Source of the DNA: Gordonia insulae
GTDB taxonomy: Bacteria; Actinomycetota; Actinomycetes; Mycobacteriales; Mycobacteriaceae
Assembly: GCF_003855095.1 (NCBI RefSeq)
Contig: NZ_CP033972.1
Span: 744,001-808,000, forward strand
DNA: 64,000 nt
Direction: 5' to 3'
The notes beneath the pieces were generated by a model, which was given only the letters and a program-made list of their open reading frames with translations, was not told the DNA's origin and ran no database searches. Shown here piece by piece: positions 52,685-62,656 of the stretch. Position numbers and translations under genes: made by a program. Each line of letters starts with the position of its first letter. Within the stretch, counting starts at the first letter, position 1.

Positions 52685-53659
52685 TCAGCCCGCGGCGACG
52701 GCGTCGCCGTCGTCGGCCTTGACGGTCCGGGCCTCGGCAGCGTCGACTTCCTGCTGCTCGCGCAGGCGGGACACCGCGTCGGACGACTCGTGCTCGCGGT
52801 CGGCCAGGTACTGGCGCAGCGAGTAGACGAACGCGGCGACCCAGGCGGCGACGATGAGCGTGTAGACGACGGTCTGGGCGACCGGTGGGACGTCGATGAG
52901 GTCGCTGCGGAACAGGCTGCGGACGTTGGTCAGGACGATCAGACCGCCGACCGAGGCGCCGAGCAGACGCGGAGGGATGTGACGGACCAGCCACGCGGCG
53001 ATCGGGGCCGCGATCACGCCACCGACCAGGATCGCGCCGACCCAGGCGAAGTTGATGCCCTGGGACCCCAGGCTGAACAGGAAGCCGAGGCTCGCCGCCA
53101 CCGCGATGATGAACTCGCTGGTGTCAATCGATCCGATGACCTTGCGCGGCTCCAGGCGACCGCTGGCCAGGATCGCCGGCGTACCGACCGGCCCCCATCC
53201 GCCGCCGCCGGTGGCGTCGACGAACCCGGCGACAAAGCCGAGTGGACCGAGGAAGCGCTTGCGCAGTGGCTTGCCGAGGTTGTGCTTGGGGATGCCCTGG
53301 AAGGTGAACCGGACCAGGATGTACAGGCCGAGCAGCAGCAGGATGATGGCCATCACCGGTGCTGCGGCCTCGGTCGACAGATTGGACAGGATGGTCGCGC
53401 CGAGGAAGGCGCCGATCGCGCCCGGCAGAGCGATCCGGCGGACGACCTTCCAGTCGACGTTGCCGAACTTCCAGTGCGAGACGCCGGACACCAGCGTGGT
53501 ACCGATCTCGGCGAGGTGGACGGTCGCCGAGGCGGCCGCCGGATTGGTGCCGATCGCGAGCAGCAGGGTGGTGGTGGTGACGCCGTAGGCCATGCCCAGG
53601 CTGCCGTCCACGAGTTGGGCGGCGAAGCCGACGAGGGCGATCAGGACGATGGTTCTCAT
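52685..53659 (-). CDS. TSUP-family permease (TauE/SafE-like)
   Basis: 324-aa membrane protein with about eight TM segments. The N-terminal GFAAQLVDGSLGMAYGV and the second-half GFVDATGGGGWGPVGTPAIL are the paired TSUP motifs. The tail is charged (Glu/Asp/Ala). Family members export sulfite, sulfoacetate or other sulfur and carboxylate anions; the substrate here is not readable. Start ATG 53659. No operon partner; the 262 bp downstream contain nothing recognisable. Confidence 0.88.
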   Translation of the reverse strand: MRTIVLIALVGFAAQLVDGSLGMAYGVTTTTLLLAIGTNPAAASATVHLAEIGTTLVSGVSHWKFGNVDWKVVRRIALPGAIGAFLGATILSNLSTEAAAPVMAIILLLLGLYILVRFTFQGIPKHNLGKPLRKRFLGPLGFVAGFVDATGGGGWGPVGTPAILASGRLEPRKVIGSIDTSEFIIAVAASLGFLFSLGSQGINFAWVGAILVGGVIAAPIAAWLVRHIPPRLLGASVGGLIVLTNVRSLFRSDLIDVPPVAQTVVYTLIVAAWVAAFVYSLRQYLADREHESSDAVSRLREQQEVDAAEARTVKADDGDAVAAG

Positions 53660-53869
53660 GAGTGCAGGGTGACTTTCCGGTCAGGGTGGCGGTGGCGAGA
53701 AGCGCCGCGGGAGATCAGACGATCGGGCCGCGGCGCGGACGACACAGCATCGACGCCACCCGGAGGAGGTCGACGGTCGGTCGGGTCACCAGCATGCGGA
53801 GAATCGTAGGTGGAGAACGCCGGAAATCGGGCATTCGAACCGGAGTCGAAATCTGTGGGGGCACAACTC

Positions 53870-53898
53870 TTGACAAAACCCTGGACCTGCGGCATTGC
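53870..53898 (+). promoter_or_regulatory. Candidate sigma-70 promoter of DUF952 gene
   Basis: TTGACA (53870-53875), 17-bp spacer, CATTGC (53893-53898). The -10 is weak, but the -35 is perfect and the position just ahead of the ATG at 53906 suggests a very short leader. Confidence 0.45.
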
Positions 53899-53905
53899 TG
53901 ACGGC

Positions 53906-54280
53906 ATGACCGCACCCGACGACCAGCCCGCCGCCTCGGTGCTCGTCCACCTCTGCACCGACGACGAGTGGGCGCATGCACTGACCGTCGGACACCGTGA
54001 ACCGGAATCGTTCGCGACGGTCGGCTTCATCCACCTGTCGGCTCCGGAACAGGTGCACCTGCCGGCCAACCGGCTCTACGCGGGGCGGGCGGACCTGCTG
54101 CTGCTCGTCATCGATCCGGGCCGGCTGTCGGCGCCGGTCGTCTGGGAGTCGGGCGTTCCGAGCGATCCCGACGGGATGCGCTTTCCGCATCTGTACGGAC
54201 TGCTGCCCGTCGATGCGGTCGTCGCGACGCGGCCCTATCGGCCCGACCCGAGCGGTGTCTTCGGTCCACCGCAGCTCTGA
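53906..54280 (+). CDS. DUF952 protein
   Basis: 124-aa soluble protein of the DUF952 family. Key blocks: VLVHLCTDDEWAHAL, GFIHLSAPEQVHLPANRLYAG, LLLLVIDPGRLSAPVVWE and RFPHLYGLLPVDAVV. The conserved His/Glu set implies a catalytic or binding pocket, but the reaction is unknown. ATG 53906. Convergent with sigA. Confidence 0.85.
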   Translation: MTAPDDQPAASVLVHLCTDDEWAHALTVGHREPESFATVGFIHLSAPEQVHLPANRLYAGRADLLLLVIDPGRLSAPVVWESGVPSDPDGMRFPHLYGLLPVDAVVATRPYRPDPSGVFGPPQL

Positions 54281-54297
54281 GGACGACCGGGCAGACG

Positions 54298-54336
54298 CGA
54301 ATCGGGGACCACCGCGATGCGGTGATCCCCGATTCG
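54298..54336. terminator. Bidirectional terminator between DUF952 and sigA
   Basis: 18-bp stem (54298-54315 with 54319-54336), one wobble pair, 3-nt loop GAT, in the 84-bp convergent gap. Confidence 0.8.
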
Positions 54337-54364
54337 ATGACTCGTCACGGTCGAAGCGACGTCA

Positions 54365-55801
<1,437 letters not shown>

Positions 55802-55901
55802 GTACAACCTTTCGGGACTGACTCTCGTGAATCTCTCACGGCGGCATACGCCGACGCGGATCAGGGCTTGATTTCTCGGTGCGTGATCACCGGTGATGAC
55901 C

Positions 55902-55907
55902 ATTGTA
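55902..55907 (-). promoter_or_regulatory. -10 hexamer of sigA
   Basis: TACAAT on the minus strand (55907-55902), near-consensus, about 100 bp before the sigA GTG. A TTGTCA lies further upstream but 21 bp away, so no good -35 is evident. Confidence 0.4.
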
Positions 55908-56002
55908 ACGACATCGCATCGCGTGATGTGACAAAGCCCAGGTCAGTGGACTGTCGCCGGTGCACAAACCTGCGTGCAGCAGTGGACGCACATCGGTCGA
56001 CA

Positions 56003-56797
56003 TCACGTACGCAGGCCGGCGTCCACGGCCATCGCGGCGCCCACGATACCCGCCGTGTTCTGCAGGGTGGCGGCGACGACGGGCGTCGAGTTGGTCAGCA
56101 GCGGAATCCACTTGTCGGCCTTGCGGCTGATGCCGCCGCCGACGATGAAGAGCTTCGGCCAGAACAATGCCTCGTAGGTCTCCAGGACGCGCGACAGCTT
56201 GCCCGCCCACTTCTCGTAGCTCCAGCCCTTGTCCTCCTTGACCTTCGACGACGCCTGGTGCTCGGCCTCCTTGCCGTGGATGACCATGTGGCCGAGCTCG
56301 GTGTTGGGCACCAGCGTGCCGTTGATGAGGATCGCGGTGCCGATGCCGGTGCCCAGGGTCAGCAGCATGACGACGCCGTCCACGCCCGCGCCACCGCCGT
56401 AGCGGTCCTCGGCCATCCCGGCGGCGTCGGCGTCGTTGAGCACGGATACCGGACGACCGCCGAGATGGGAGCTGAAGAGTTCGTACACATCGGTGCCGAT
56501 CCAGCTCTTGTCGATGTTCGCCGCGGTGCGCATGATCCCGTCGGTGACCACCCCGGGCAACGTGATGCCCACCGGCCCGCTCCAACCGAAGTGGTCGACC
56601 ACCTCGGCGACCCCGCCGGCGACCGACTCGGGCGTTGCCGGCTGGGGGGTGAGCACCTTGAATCGGTCACCGACGAGCAGGCCCGTGTCGAGGTCGACGA
56701 TCCCGCCCTTGATGCCGGATCCGCCGACGTCGACGCCGAAGCCGAGATTTGTCGCCCCCGTCGTCGCGGCGGTACTCGTGGTCTCGGCCTCGGTCAT
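56003..56797 (-). CDS. ppgK: Polyphosphate/ATP glucokinase
   Basis: 264-aa ROK-family kinase that phosphorylates glucose with polyphosphate or ATP. The N-terminal phosphate motif is GFGVDVGGSGIKGGIVDLDTG. The glucose site includes VLNDADAAGMAEDRYG and VMLLTLGTGIGTAIL, then ELGHMVIHGKEAE. The C-terminal FIVGGGISRKADKWIP adenosine motif is present. ATG 56797 with GAGAGGA 8 nt upstream. Between sigA and suhB as in M. tuberculosis (Rv2702). Confidence 0.95.
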   Translation of the reverse strand: MTEAETTSTAATTGATNLGFGVDVGGSGIKGGIVDLDTGLLVGDRFKVLTPQPATPESVAGGVAEVVDHFGWSGPVGITLPGVVTDGIMRTAANIDKSWIGTDVYELFSSHLGGRPVSVLNDADAAGMAEDRYGGGAGVDGVVMLLTLGTGIGTAILINGTLVPNTELGHMVIHGKEAEHQASSKVKEDKGWSYEKWAGKLSRVLETYEALFWPKLFIVGGGISRKADKWIPLLTNSTPVVAATLQNTAGIVGAAMAVDAGLRT

Positions 56798-56978
56798 GTT
56801 CGCGTCCTCTCTGGTACACCCCTCGGGAACTGCTGTGGTCTAAGGCTATCCAGGTCACCGGTACCATGCTCGGGGTCGACGCAAAGTCGTCACCGTTTCG
56901 CGTCGTCGCCCCGACTCCCTGATCGCCGGCGGTGATCCCGTGCGCGCGCCGGAGTACCCGGTGTGTTGCCATAGGGGA

Positions 56979-57881
56979 GTGACCGATGAAGCCGGCCCGG
57001 ACCAACTCGAACGCGTCGCGATCGACGTGGCCCAGATCGCTGCCGAGTTCGTGCGGCGGCGGCGACCGGAGCTGTTCGGTCCACGACCGGGACACGACCC
57101 GCATGCCGTCGACGGGGCGGTGCGCGCCGACGCGGCCGCCGCGGCCGCAGTCAGCACCAAGTCGACGCCGACGGATCCGGTGACCCTCGCCGATACCGAG
57201 ACCGAGAACCTGATCCGCGCCGAGCTGCATGCGCGACGTCCCGGCGACGAGATCCTCGGCGAGGAGTCAGGTGGATCGGTGGACGTGCCGTCCGGCGTCC
57301 GCTGGGTCGTCGACCCCATCGACGGCACGGTCAACTTCATGTACGGCATCCCCGCGTACGCGGTCTCCGTGGCCGCCCAGATCGACGGCCGGTCGGTGGC
57401 CGGCGCGGTGGTGGATGTCGCACGCGGCGTCACCTACTCGGCGGCTGTCGGTGGTGGTGCCCGCGTGGATGCGGGTGAGGGCCCAATCGAGCTGTCCTGC
57501 AATCCGATCCGGCGACTCGACCTCGCGCTGGTGGCCACCGGTTTCTCCTACGACGCACGACGTCGGGTCACGCAGGGCGCGATCGTCGCGGACATGCTGC
57601 CGCAGGTGCGTGACCTGCGTCGCGTCGGCGCCGCCGCCCTCGATCTCTGCATGGTGGCGAGCGGGGCCGTCGACGCACACTTCGAGCACGGTCTGAGTCC
57701 GTGGGACTGGGCGGCGGGCGCGTTGATCGCGGCGGAGGCGGGTGCGGTCGTGCACACCCCGCCGCCGGAGTCACGGTCCTCCGACGGGGACGTGACCATC
57801 GCGGTCGCACCGGGTATCGCCGAGAGCTTCGTGACCCTGCTCGACGATCTCGGCGCGCGTGCACCGATGCCGTCGCACTGA
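56979..57881 (+). CDS. suhB: Inositol-1-monophosphatase SuhB
   Basis: 300-aa Mg-dependent phosphatase releasing myo-inositol for phosphatidylinositol and mycothiol synthesis. Metal-site motifs: GEESGG, WVVDPIDGTVNFMYG, and WDWAAGALIAAEAGA. GTG 56979 (GGGGA immediately upstream) gives the family N-terminus; the frame continues to 56940 without homology. Divergent from ppgK and convergent with cei. Confidence 0.95.
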   Translation: MTDEAGPDQLERVAIDVAQIAAEFVRRRRPELFGPRPGHDPHAVDGAVRADAAAAAAVSTKSTPTDPVTLADTETENLIRAELHARRPGDEILGEESGGSVDVPSGVRWVVDPIDGTVNFMYGIPAYAVSVAAQIDGRSVAGAVVDVARGVTYSAAVGGGARVDAGEGPIELSCNPIRRLDLALVATGFSYDARRRVTQGAIVADMLPQVRDLRRVGAAALDLCMVASGAVDAHFEHGLSPWDWAAGALIAAEAGAVVHTPPPESRSSDGDVTIAVAPGIAESFVTLLDDLGARAPMPSH

Positions 57882-57898
57882 GCGCCCGCGTCGGGGGA

Positions 57899-58606
57899 TC
57901 AGCAGGTGGTCGAGTGCACGGCCTTCACCAGTACGGGATCTGCGCCGGTCTGCGGGTTCTTCGGATCCGCCGAACGTAGGGCCTCGAGAGCGGCCTGTGC
58001 ATCCTGCGACTGTTCGCGACCCTCGTAGTACTCGCCGAGGGCGACGTCCACCGACGTGCCCTGTCGGCCGTCGTCGACGAGTTGTGCGCACGGCAGCGCC
58101 AGCCACACGGCCGCCGCGCTGGCCTTGCCTGCCGGGCCGTAGCGGATCTGGGCGTAGCAGGCCAGGTCCTGATTGGCGTAGAGGGTGTCGTCGGCATAGG
58201 GCGTGTCCGGCACGGGGTTGAAACCCTGCGCGGTCAGGTCGTCGGACACCGAACGTGCGGCGCCGCGCTGCGATGACGCGTTGAGGACGCGCACACCGAA
58301 GGTCGACAGAGCGGCCGGGGCCACCGCGAGCATCTCGTCGCGGTCGGCAGCGGTCAGCTTGGGCAGCGGCGCGGCGGAGGTGGGTGTCGCGGGAGCCGCG
58401 GCAGAGGCGTCGGCGGACGCCGGCGATGGCTGGTTGCACGCGGTGGGGATGGCCGCGGCTCCGGTGTCGCTCAGCGCGATCGCCCAGGTGATCAACCCGG
58501 CGACCAGCAAGATCACCCCCATGATGACCGCCGGGAGCAGGCGGCGTCGTCGGAACGGACGGCCTTTGTGATCGACCGAGGACCCCGCGGTAATCTGCGC
58601 CACCAC
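57899..58606 (-). CDS. cei: Envelope integrity protein Cei
   Basis: 235-aa bitopic protein with a short Arg-rich cytoplasmic start (VAQITAGSSVDHKGRPFRRRR), one TM (about 24-46), a Pro/Ala/Ser linker and an extracytoplasmic LytR_C-like domain (about 95-235; GVRVLNASSQRGAARSVSDDL). Four cysteines outside may pair. GTG 58606 fits Rv2700, which starts VAQIT; AAGGAG is 10 nt upstream. Needed for envelope stability in mycobacteria. Confidence 0.9.
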   Translation of the reverse strand: MVAQITAGSSVDHKGRPFRRRRLLPAVIMGVILLVAGLITWAIALSDTGAAAIPTACNQPSPASADASAAAPATPTSAAPLPKLTAADRDEMLAVAPAALSTFGVRVLNASSQRGAARSVSDDLTAQGFNPVPDTPYADDTLYANQDLACYAQIRYGPAGKASAAAVWLALPCAQLVDDGRQGTSVDVALGEYYEGREQSQDAQAALEALRSADPKNPQTGADPVLVKAVHSTTC

Positions 58607-59012
58607 CGTGTTCTGGCTCCTTCTCGTGCAGGTGTGCCGCCCACTGTAGAGGGTCGTCGGCGGCGCAGGGCGCAGGCAGGCCGTCGCCGGGCCACACGTG
58701 TGATGCCGGCCGCATGGTTTGGAACCCGACACGCACGGGAATGATCTCCGCGAGGAGATCGTTGACCCAGCGGCACGGGTGCACTAGGCTTCGGGCGCCC
58801 GCCCTCCTCAGCGCACGGAGGGCATGCCGATCCGATGTGATGAAAGTCACTACGATCTGCAGGGTCCTGGGTAACGAATTGCACCGGTCATGACGTTGTA
58901 GTGACGCCGCCGGCAAGACAATCCCGGCGGGGCTCGCGCACCCTACGTTTGTTCGGCCACAAGCCGACATGCGAGAGCGCCCCTCACACTCTCACACTAG
59001 GTAAGGCACACA
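58607..59012. other. Divergent control region between cei and DUF4193
   Basis: 406 bp without a gene. It contains a CRP/GlxR-like site (listed separately) and AGGTAAGG just before the DUF4193 ATG. No other feature is evident. Confidence 0.6.
58836..58851. promoter_or_regulatory. CRP/GlxR-type cAMP-regulator site
   Basis: TGTGA-TGAAAG-TCACT at 58836-58851 matches the consensus TGTGA-N6-TCACA in 9 of 10 defined positions. It lies in the cei/DUF4193 divergent region. Confidence 0.6.
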
Positions 59013-59312
59013 ATGGCTACTGATTACGATGCGCCACGACGCACAGAGACCGAGGACATCAGCGAGGACTCCCTCGAGGAGTTGAAAGCGCGCCGCAGCG
59101 AGGCCCAGTCGTCCGCGGTCGACGTCGACGAGACCGATACCGCGGAGTCGTTCGAACTCCCGGGTGCGGATCTGTCCGGTGAAGAGTTGTCGGTTCGGGT
59201 GATCCCCAAGCAGGCCGACGAATTCACCTGTACCAGCTGCTTTCTCGTGTACCACCGCAGTCGACTCGCCCGTGAGAACGGGAACTCGATGATCTGCGTG
59301 GACTGCGCGTGA
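59013..59312 (+). CDS. DUF4193 protein (Rv2699c-like)
   Basis: 99-aa acidic protein. The N-terminus begins MATDYDAPRRTETEDISEDS. The C-terminal half has EFTCTSCFLVYHRSRLA and ICVDCA, a four-Cys zinc ribbon. Related to RbpA-neighbour families by size and composition only; function unknown. Its long upstream region with a CRP-like site suggests control by carbon or cAMP state. Ribosome site AGGTAAGG. Confidence 0.87.
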   Translation: MATDYDAPRRTETEDISEDSLEELKARRSEAQSSAVDVDETDTAESFELPGADLSGEELSVRVIPKQADEFTCTSCFLVYHRSRLARENGNSMICVDCA

Positions 59313-59384
59313 CGCAGCTGTGACACATCGGGCGGGGTAGTCGCCGGCGGTACGCCGACGGACCCCGATCGGGACCGCGTGAGA

Positions 59385-59416
59385 CGAGGCGGGTCGGCAG
59401 TGCCGGACCCGCCTCG
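59385..59416. terminator. Bidirectional terminator between DUF4193 and DUF3093
   Basis: 11-bp outer stem (59385-59395 with 59406-59416) extended by GGCA/TGCC with a one-base bulge, in the convergent gap. Confidence 0.7.
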
Positions 59417-59437
59417 ATGCTCATTCGCCCCAGACGC

Positions 59438-60022
59438 TCATTCGTCGATGCCCGCCTCGGTGGCCGCGTCGGGCAGATCGAGCGCGGCGAGCACGGCGGA
59501 CGGATTTCGCGTGGACACCAGCCAGTAGGGCGTCGGGTCGTCCGGGTCGTCGAGCACCAGCAGCACCATCGTCTTCACCCATGCGCGGTGGACCAGGAAC
59601 GCCGCCGGATCGAGCTGGCGGCCCAGGGCCGCGCTCTTCGCGGTCGCGGGCACGGTCGCCCCGCGCGCGATCACCGCTCGCGGCAGGCGTGCCTTCCCCG
59701 CCTGTAACTGGCGATCCGCGGTGACCCGAACCGTGACTCGCCCCAGCGACCACAGCATCCACGCGCACAGCAGGCCGACCACCACGTAGCCGACGACGCT
59801 CCATGCGGAGCCGTGCGCCGACAGCTGGATCTCGTAGCCGACCACGCCGGTCACCACGGCGGCGGCGAGCCACCACCACCACGTGACGTGCAGGCGCTCG
59901 TGATAACGATCCGAACCCGAGTTGTCTTCTGACAGCGGGCGGTCCGCATCCGAGGCGGATGCGCCACCGTCGTCGCCGGATGGGCTACCTGCCGGATTCT
60001 CGGGTGATGCTGGGGGAGTCAC
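59438..60022 (-). CDS. DUF3093 membrane protein (Rv2698-like)
   Basis: 194-aa protein. An Asp/Ser/Pro-rich N-terminus (about 1-45) is followed by two TM segments (about 49-66 and 72-93). The cytoplasmic conserved part has LPRAVIARGATVPATAKSAALGRQLDP and WLVSTRNPSAVLAAL. Function unknown. GTG 60022 lies 6 nt after a TACGCT -10 and 22 bp from the divergent dut start. Confidence 0.82.
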   Translation of the reverse strand: MTPPASPENPAGSPSGDDGGASASDADRPLSEDNSGSDRYHERLHVTWWWWLAAAVVTGVVGYEIQLSAHGSAWSVVGYVVVGLLCAWMLWSLGRVTVRVTADRQLQAGKARLPRAVIARGATVPATAKSAALGRQLDPAAFLVHRAWVKTMVLLVLDDPDDPTPYWLVSTRNPSAVLAALDLPDAATEAGIDE

Positions 60023-60028
60023 GCGACC

Positions 60029-60038
60029 AGCGTAGTCT
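60029..60038. promoter_or_regulatory. Overlapping divergent -10 elements of dut and DUF3093
   Basis: Plus strand TAGTCT (60033-60038) ends 6 nt before dut GTG 60045. Minus strand TACGCT (60034-60029) ends 6 nt before the DUF3093 GTG at 60022. The two hexamers share bases 60033-60034. Both genes would be leaderless, and polymerase can open only one direction at a time. Confidence 0.6.
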
Positions 60039-60044
60039 GCCCTC

Positions 60045-60575
60045 GTGGCGCCGAATCCCTCCACCGTGGCAACTGACGGACCCGACCAGATCGGGCCCGT
60101 CGCGGTACGCCGAATCGATCCCGACATCCCGCTGCCGACCCGCGCCCACCCCGGCGACGCGGGCGTCGACCTGTGTTCCACGATCGACCTCGAACTCCCG
60201 CCCGGCCGTCGTCAGCTGGTCGGCACCGGGATCGCGATCGCCCTGCCGGTCGGCACGGTGGGGCTGATCCACCCGCGCTCCGGGCTGGCCGCCCGCGCCG
60301 GACTGTCCATCGTCAACACGCCCGGCACGATCGATGCCGGCTATCGCGGCGAGATCAAGGTCTGCCTGATCAACCTCGACGCCGACGAACCGATCACCAT
60401 CGCCCGGGGCGACCGGATCGCACAGCTGCTGATCCAGCGTGTCGAACTGCCCGCATTCGTGGAGGTCGAGGAACTCGACGACACCAGTCGCGGCGCCGGT
60501 GGCTACGGCTCGAGCGGCGGCCACGCCATTCTGGCCGAGGCCGCCCCCGACATCGATCGGCCCGCCGGCGCGTGA
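60045..60575 (+). CDS. dut: dUTP pyrophosphatase
   Basis: 176-aa trimeric dUTPase that keeps uracil out of DNA and makes dUMP. All five motifs are visible: [52 protein letters not shown] and [11 protein letters not shown]. There is an N-terminal extension of about 20 residues compared with the usual 150-155 aa. GTG 60045 from the leaderless -10. Next to DUF3710 as in mycobacteria. Confidence 0.96.
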   Translation: MAPNPSTVATDGPDQIGPVAVRRIDPDIPLPTRAHPGDAGVDLCSTIDLELPPGRRQLVGTGIAIALPVGTVGLIHPRSGLAARAGLSIVNTPGTIDAGYRGEIKVCLINLDADEPITIARGDRIAQLLIQRVELPAFVEVEELDDTSRGAGGYGSSGGHAILAEAAPDIDRPAGA

Positions 60576-60622
60576 CGGCGTCGGTCCCGCCGCGAGCGCA
60601 CAATCAGGAGTAAGTAGAGAAC

Positions 60623-61432
60623 ATGGCACGAGACGAGCAGAGCGAACCCCGGATCGGATCCGCGCAGGGTCCCTATGACATCGAGGCCCTGGTGACACCC
60701 GCGTCCGACCTCGAGAACTCGCATCTCGACCTCGGTTCGGTGCTCGTGCCCGTTGTCGAGGGTGGCCAGGTCACCGTGGAGATGTCGGCCGACCACCAGC
60801 CCGAATCCGTCTATCTGGTGACGCCGCACGGACGGATCAACGTGAGTGCGTTCGCCGCGCCCAAGTCGCCGGGCCTGTGGCGCGAGGTGGTGACGGAACT
60901 CGCCGGATCGTTGCGTGACGAGGGGGCTCAGGTCTCCATCGAGGACGGTCACTGGGGCCGGGAGATCGTCGCGCTGGTGCCCGGCGCTGCGCACCGCTTC
61001 ATCGGGGTCGACGGGCCGCGGTGGATGGTGAGGTGCATCGCGAGCGGCCCCGACGACGTCGCCGACGAGTTGGGCCGGCTGGCCCGTGCGGTGCTCGCCG
61101 AGTCGGTGATCCGCCGGGGTGACGAACCTCACCCGCCGAGGGACGCACTACCCGTCGTGCTGCCGCCGGTCCTGGCCGAACAGGTGGCGGCCGCCCAGCA
61201 GCAGATGCTGGCCGAGCAGGACACCGTCGCCGGTGAGGCCGCACCGCCCGCGGGCGGCGAGGTCGATCAGCCCACGCCGGCGGGTGGCGCCCTCGACCAG
61301 GTCGCGTCCGCTCGCATCGTCGGCGAGGAAGCGGCGGAGCCCGAGTCGGGCGCCGACGATGAGAACGGGGACGAGGACGTGCCCCGGTCCTCCGGTTCCG
61401 CGATGCAGCGTTTCCGTCGGAACCGGCGCTGA
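60623..61432 (+). CDS. DUF3710 protein (Rv2696c-like)
   Basis: 269-aa soluble protein of unknown function. The conserved N-terminal body (about 8-165) starts GPYDIEALVTPASD and contains VYLVTPHGRINVSAFAAPKSPGLWRE, GHWGREIVALVPG and GVDGPRWMVRC. The rest is a Gln/Ala/Glu-rich disordered tail ending in a basic FRRNRR. ATG 60623 follows dut by 48 bp and may share its transcript. Confidence 0.86.
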   Translation: MARDEQSEPRIGSAQGPYDIEALVTPASDLENSHLDLGSVLVPVVEGGQVTVEMSADHQPESVYLVTPHGRINVSAFAAPKSPGLWREVVTELAGSLRDEGAQVSIEDGHWGREIVALVPGAAHRFIGVDGPRWMVRCIASGPDDVADELGRLARAVLAESVIRRGDEPHPPRDALPVVLPPVLAEQVAAAQQQMLAEQDTVAGEAAPPAGGEVDQPTPAGGALDQVASARIVGEEAAEPESGADDENGDEDVPRSSGSAMQRFRRNRR

Positions 61433-61452
61433 CCCCGACGACGTCCGCCTTT

Positions 61453-62163
61453 TCAGCTGATGCCGAGCCACGCTCGCGCACAACCGAATCCGAGCACCGA
61501 CGGGTCGGCGCCCCAGTCGTCGAGGGTCACCTCGGTGAGTCCCGATCGGGGTGCTGCGGCGGCCCAGTCGCGGCCGACGTGATGCGGGTGTACCGGATCG
61601 TCGACGGCTGCGGTGACCGCCAGCGGGACCCGTAGGGTCGCGATCTCGTCCAACTCGGGCGAGCGGAGAGCTGCGGCCTCCGTCAATTGCCCCAGCAGGG
61701 CCGGATACAGGGCGCGCCATGAGCGGTCCAGCTCCGCGGCCAGCCATGCGGGGCTGGTCGTGGCCATCGCGGCGATCGTCTGTTCGAGACCGTCGGTTGA
61801 CAGCGCGCGGGCGGTTGCCGTGGCGCTCCATGCGGCGGGTGCGGTGGCCGGGTCGCCGGTCCACGCGGGCAGGGCGGCCCACACCCCCGCACACGGATGG
61901 TGCAATGCCCACTCCAGAGCGATCGCCGCGCCGATCGACACGCCCCCGACGATGATCGGATCGGCCCGCGCCGAGAGTTCGTCGAGGCGGCGTCGATGCC
62001 CTGCCACCAGGTCCGATGCCGGTTCGAGAGCGACCAGGGTGAGTCCGAGGGCCTCGGCCGCGGGGCCGAAGGCACGCTGCACATAATCCGCATCGGAGCC
62101 GGTGCCGGGCATGGCGACGAGTGTCGTCGGGGCCCTCGGATCCGACCGCGGGATATCGGGCAT
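61453..62163 (-). CDS. Alpha/beta-hydrolase (Rv2695-like)
   Basis: 236-aa alpha/beta-hydrolase. The nucleophile elbow is GGVSIGAAIAL (Ser near residue 95). The catalytic His is in PVHPHHVGRDW near residue 205, and an Asp lies in the preceding DDP. Substrate unknown. ATG 62163 is preceded by CATGAT at 6 nt, consistent with a leaderless start, and no ribosome site is visible. Convergent with DUF3710 (20 bp) and divergent from the OB-fold gene. Confidence 0.8.
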   Translation of the reverse strand: MPDIPRSDPRAPTTLVAMPGTGSDADYVQRAFGPAAEALGLTLVALEPASDLVAGHRRRLDELSARADPIIVGGVSIGAAIALEWALHHPCAGVWAALPAWTGDPATAPAAWSATATARALSTDGLEQTIAAMATTSPAWLAAELDRSWRALYPALLGQLTEAAALRSPELDEIATLRVPLAVTAAVDDPVHPHHVGRDWAAAAPRSGLTEVTLDDWGADPSVLGFGCARAWLGIS

Positions 62164-62275
62164 GTCATGATCATGCCCGACGTTGGAAAGGTAGAGCGAT
62201 GAGGATTACGCTGACGGTCACAGAGCCGACAGCAGCCCGCTATCCGCCTCATTGCGATGACCACCCAGGGAGTGT

Positions 62276-62656
62276 GTGATGGCAACCACCGGTTATCTCA
62301 AGCGGTTGACCCGCAGGTTGACCGAGGACCTCGGCGAGGTCGACGCGGAGCAGATCGCCGAGGAGTCCCGCGCGACCGGCGCGCAGCGTGCTGCCGAGTG
62401 TTGTCGTGGCGACGAGGTCACGATGCACGGCGAGCTGCGCGCGGTCCAGACGTGCTCGCGGACCGCCAAGGAGGGCGTCAAGGCCGAGTTCTTCGACGGC
62501 TCCGACACCGTGCTGCTCAAGTGGCTCGGCCGGAACCGGATTCCGGGCATCGAACCGGGCCGCAAGCTGACCGTACGGGGCCGGCTCGCCGAACACGACG
62601 GCGCCAAGGTGATCTACAACCCGTACTACGAGCTCTATGGCTCAGACGACGAATGA
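62276..62656 (+). CDS. OB-fold nucleic-acid-binding protein (Rv2694c-like)
   Basis: 126-aa protein with a single OB fold: GDEVTMHGELRAVQT, VKAEFFDGSDTVLLKWLGR and LTVRGRLAEHDGAKVIYNPYYEL. The N-terminal ~45 residues are helical and charged. Likely binds single-stranded nucleic acid. ATG 62276 has GGGAG 6 nt upstream. Its 3' end overlaps the DUF3159 gene by 20 nt. Confidence 0.84.
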   Translation: MMATTGYLKRLTRRLTEDLGEVDAEQIAEESRATGAQRAAECCRGDEVTMHGELRAVQTCSRTAKEGVKAEFFDGSDTVLLKWLGRNRIPGIEPGRKLTVRGRLAEHDGAKVIYNPYYELYGSDDE

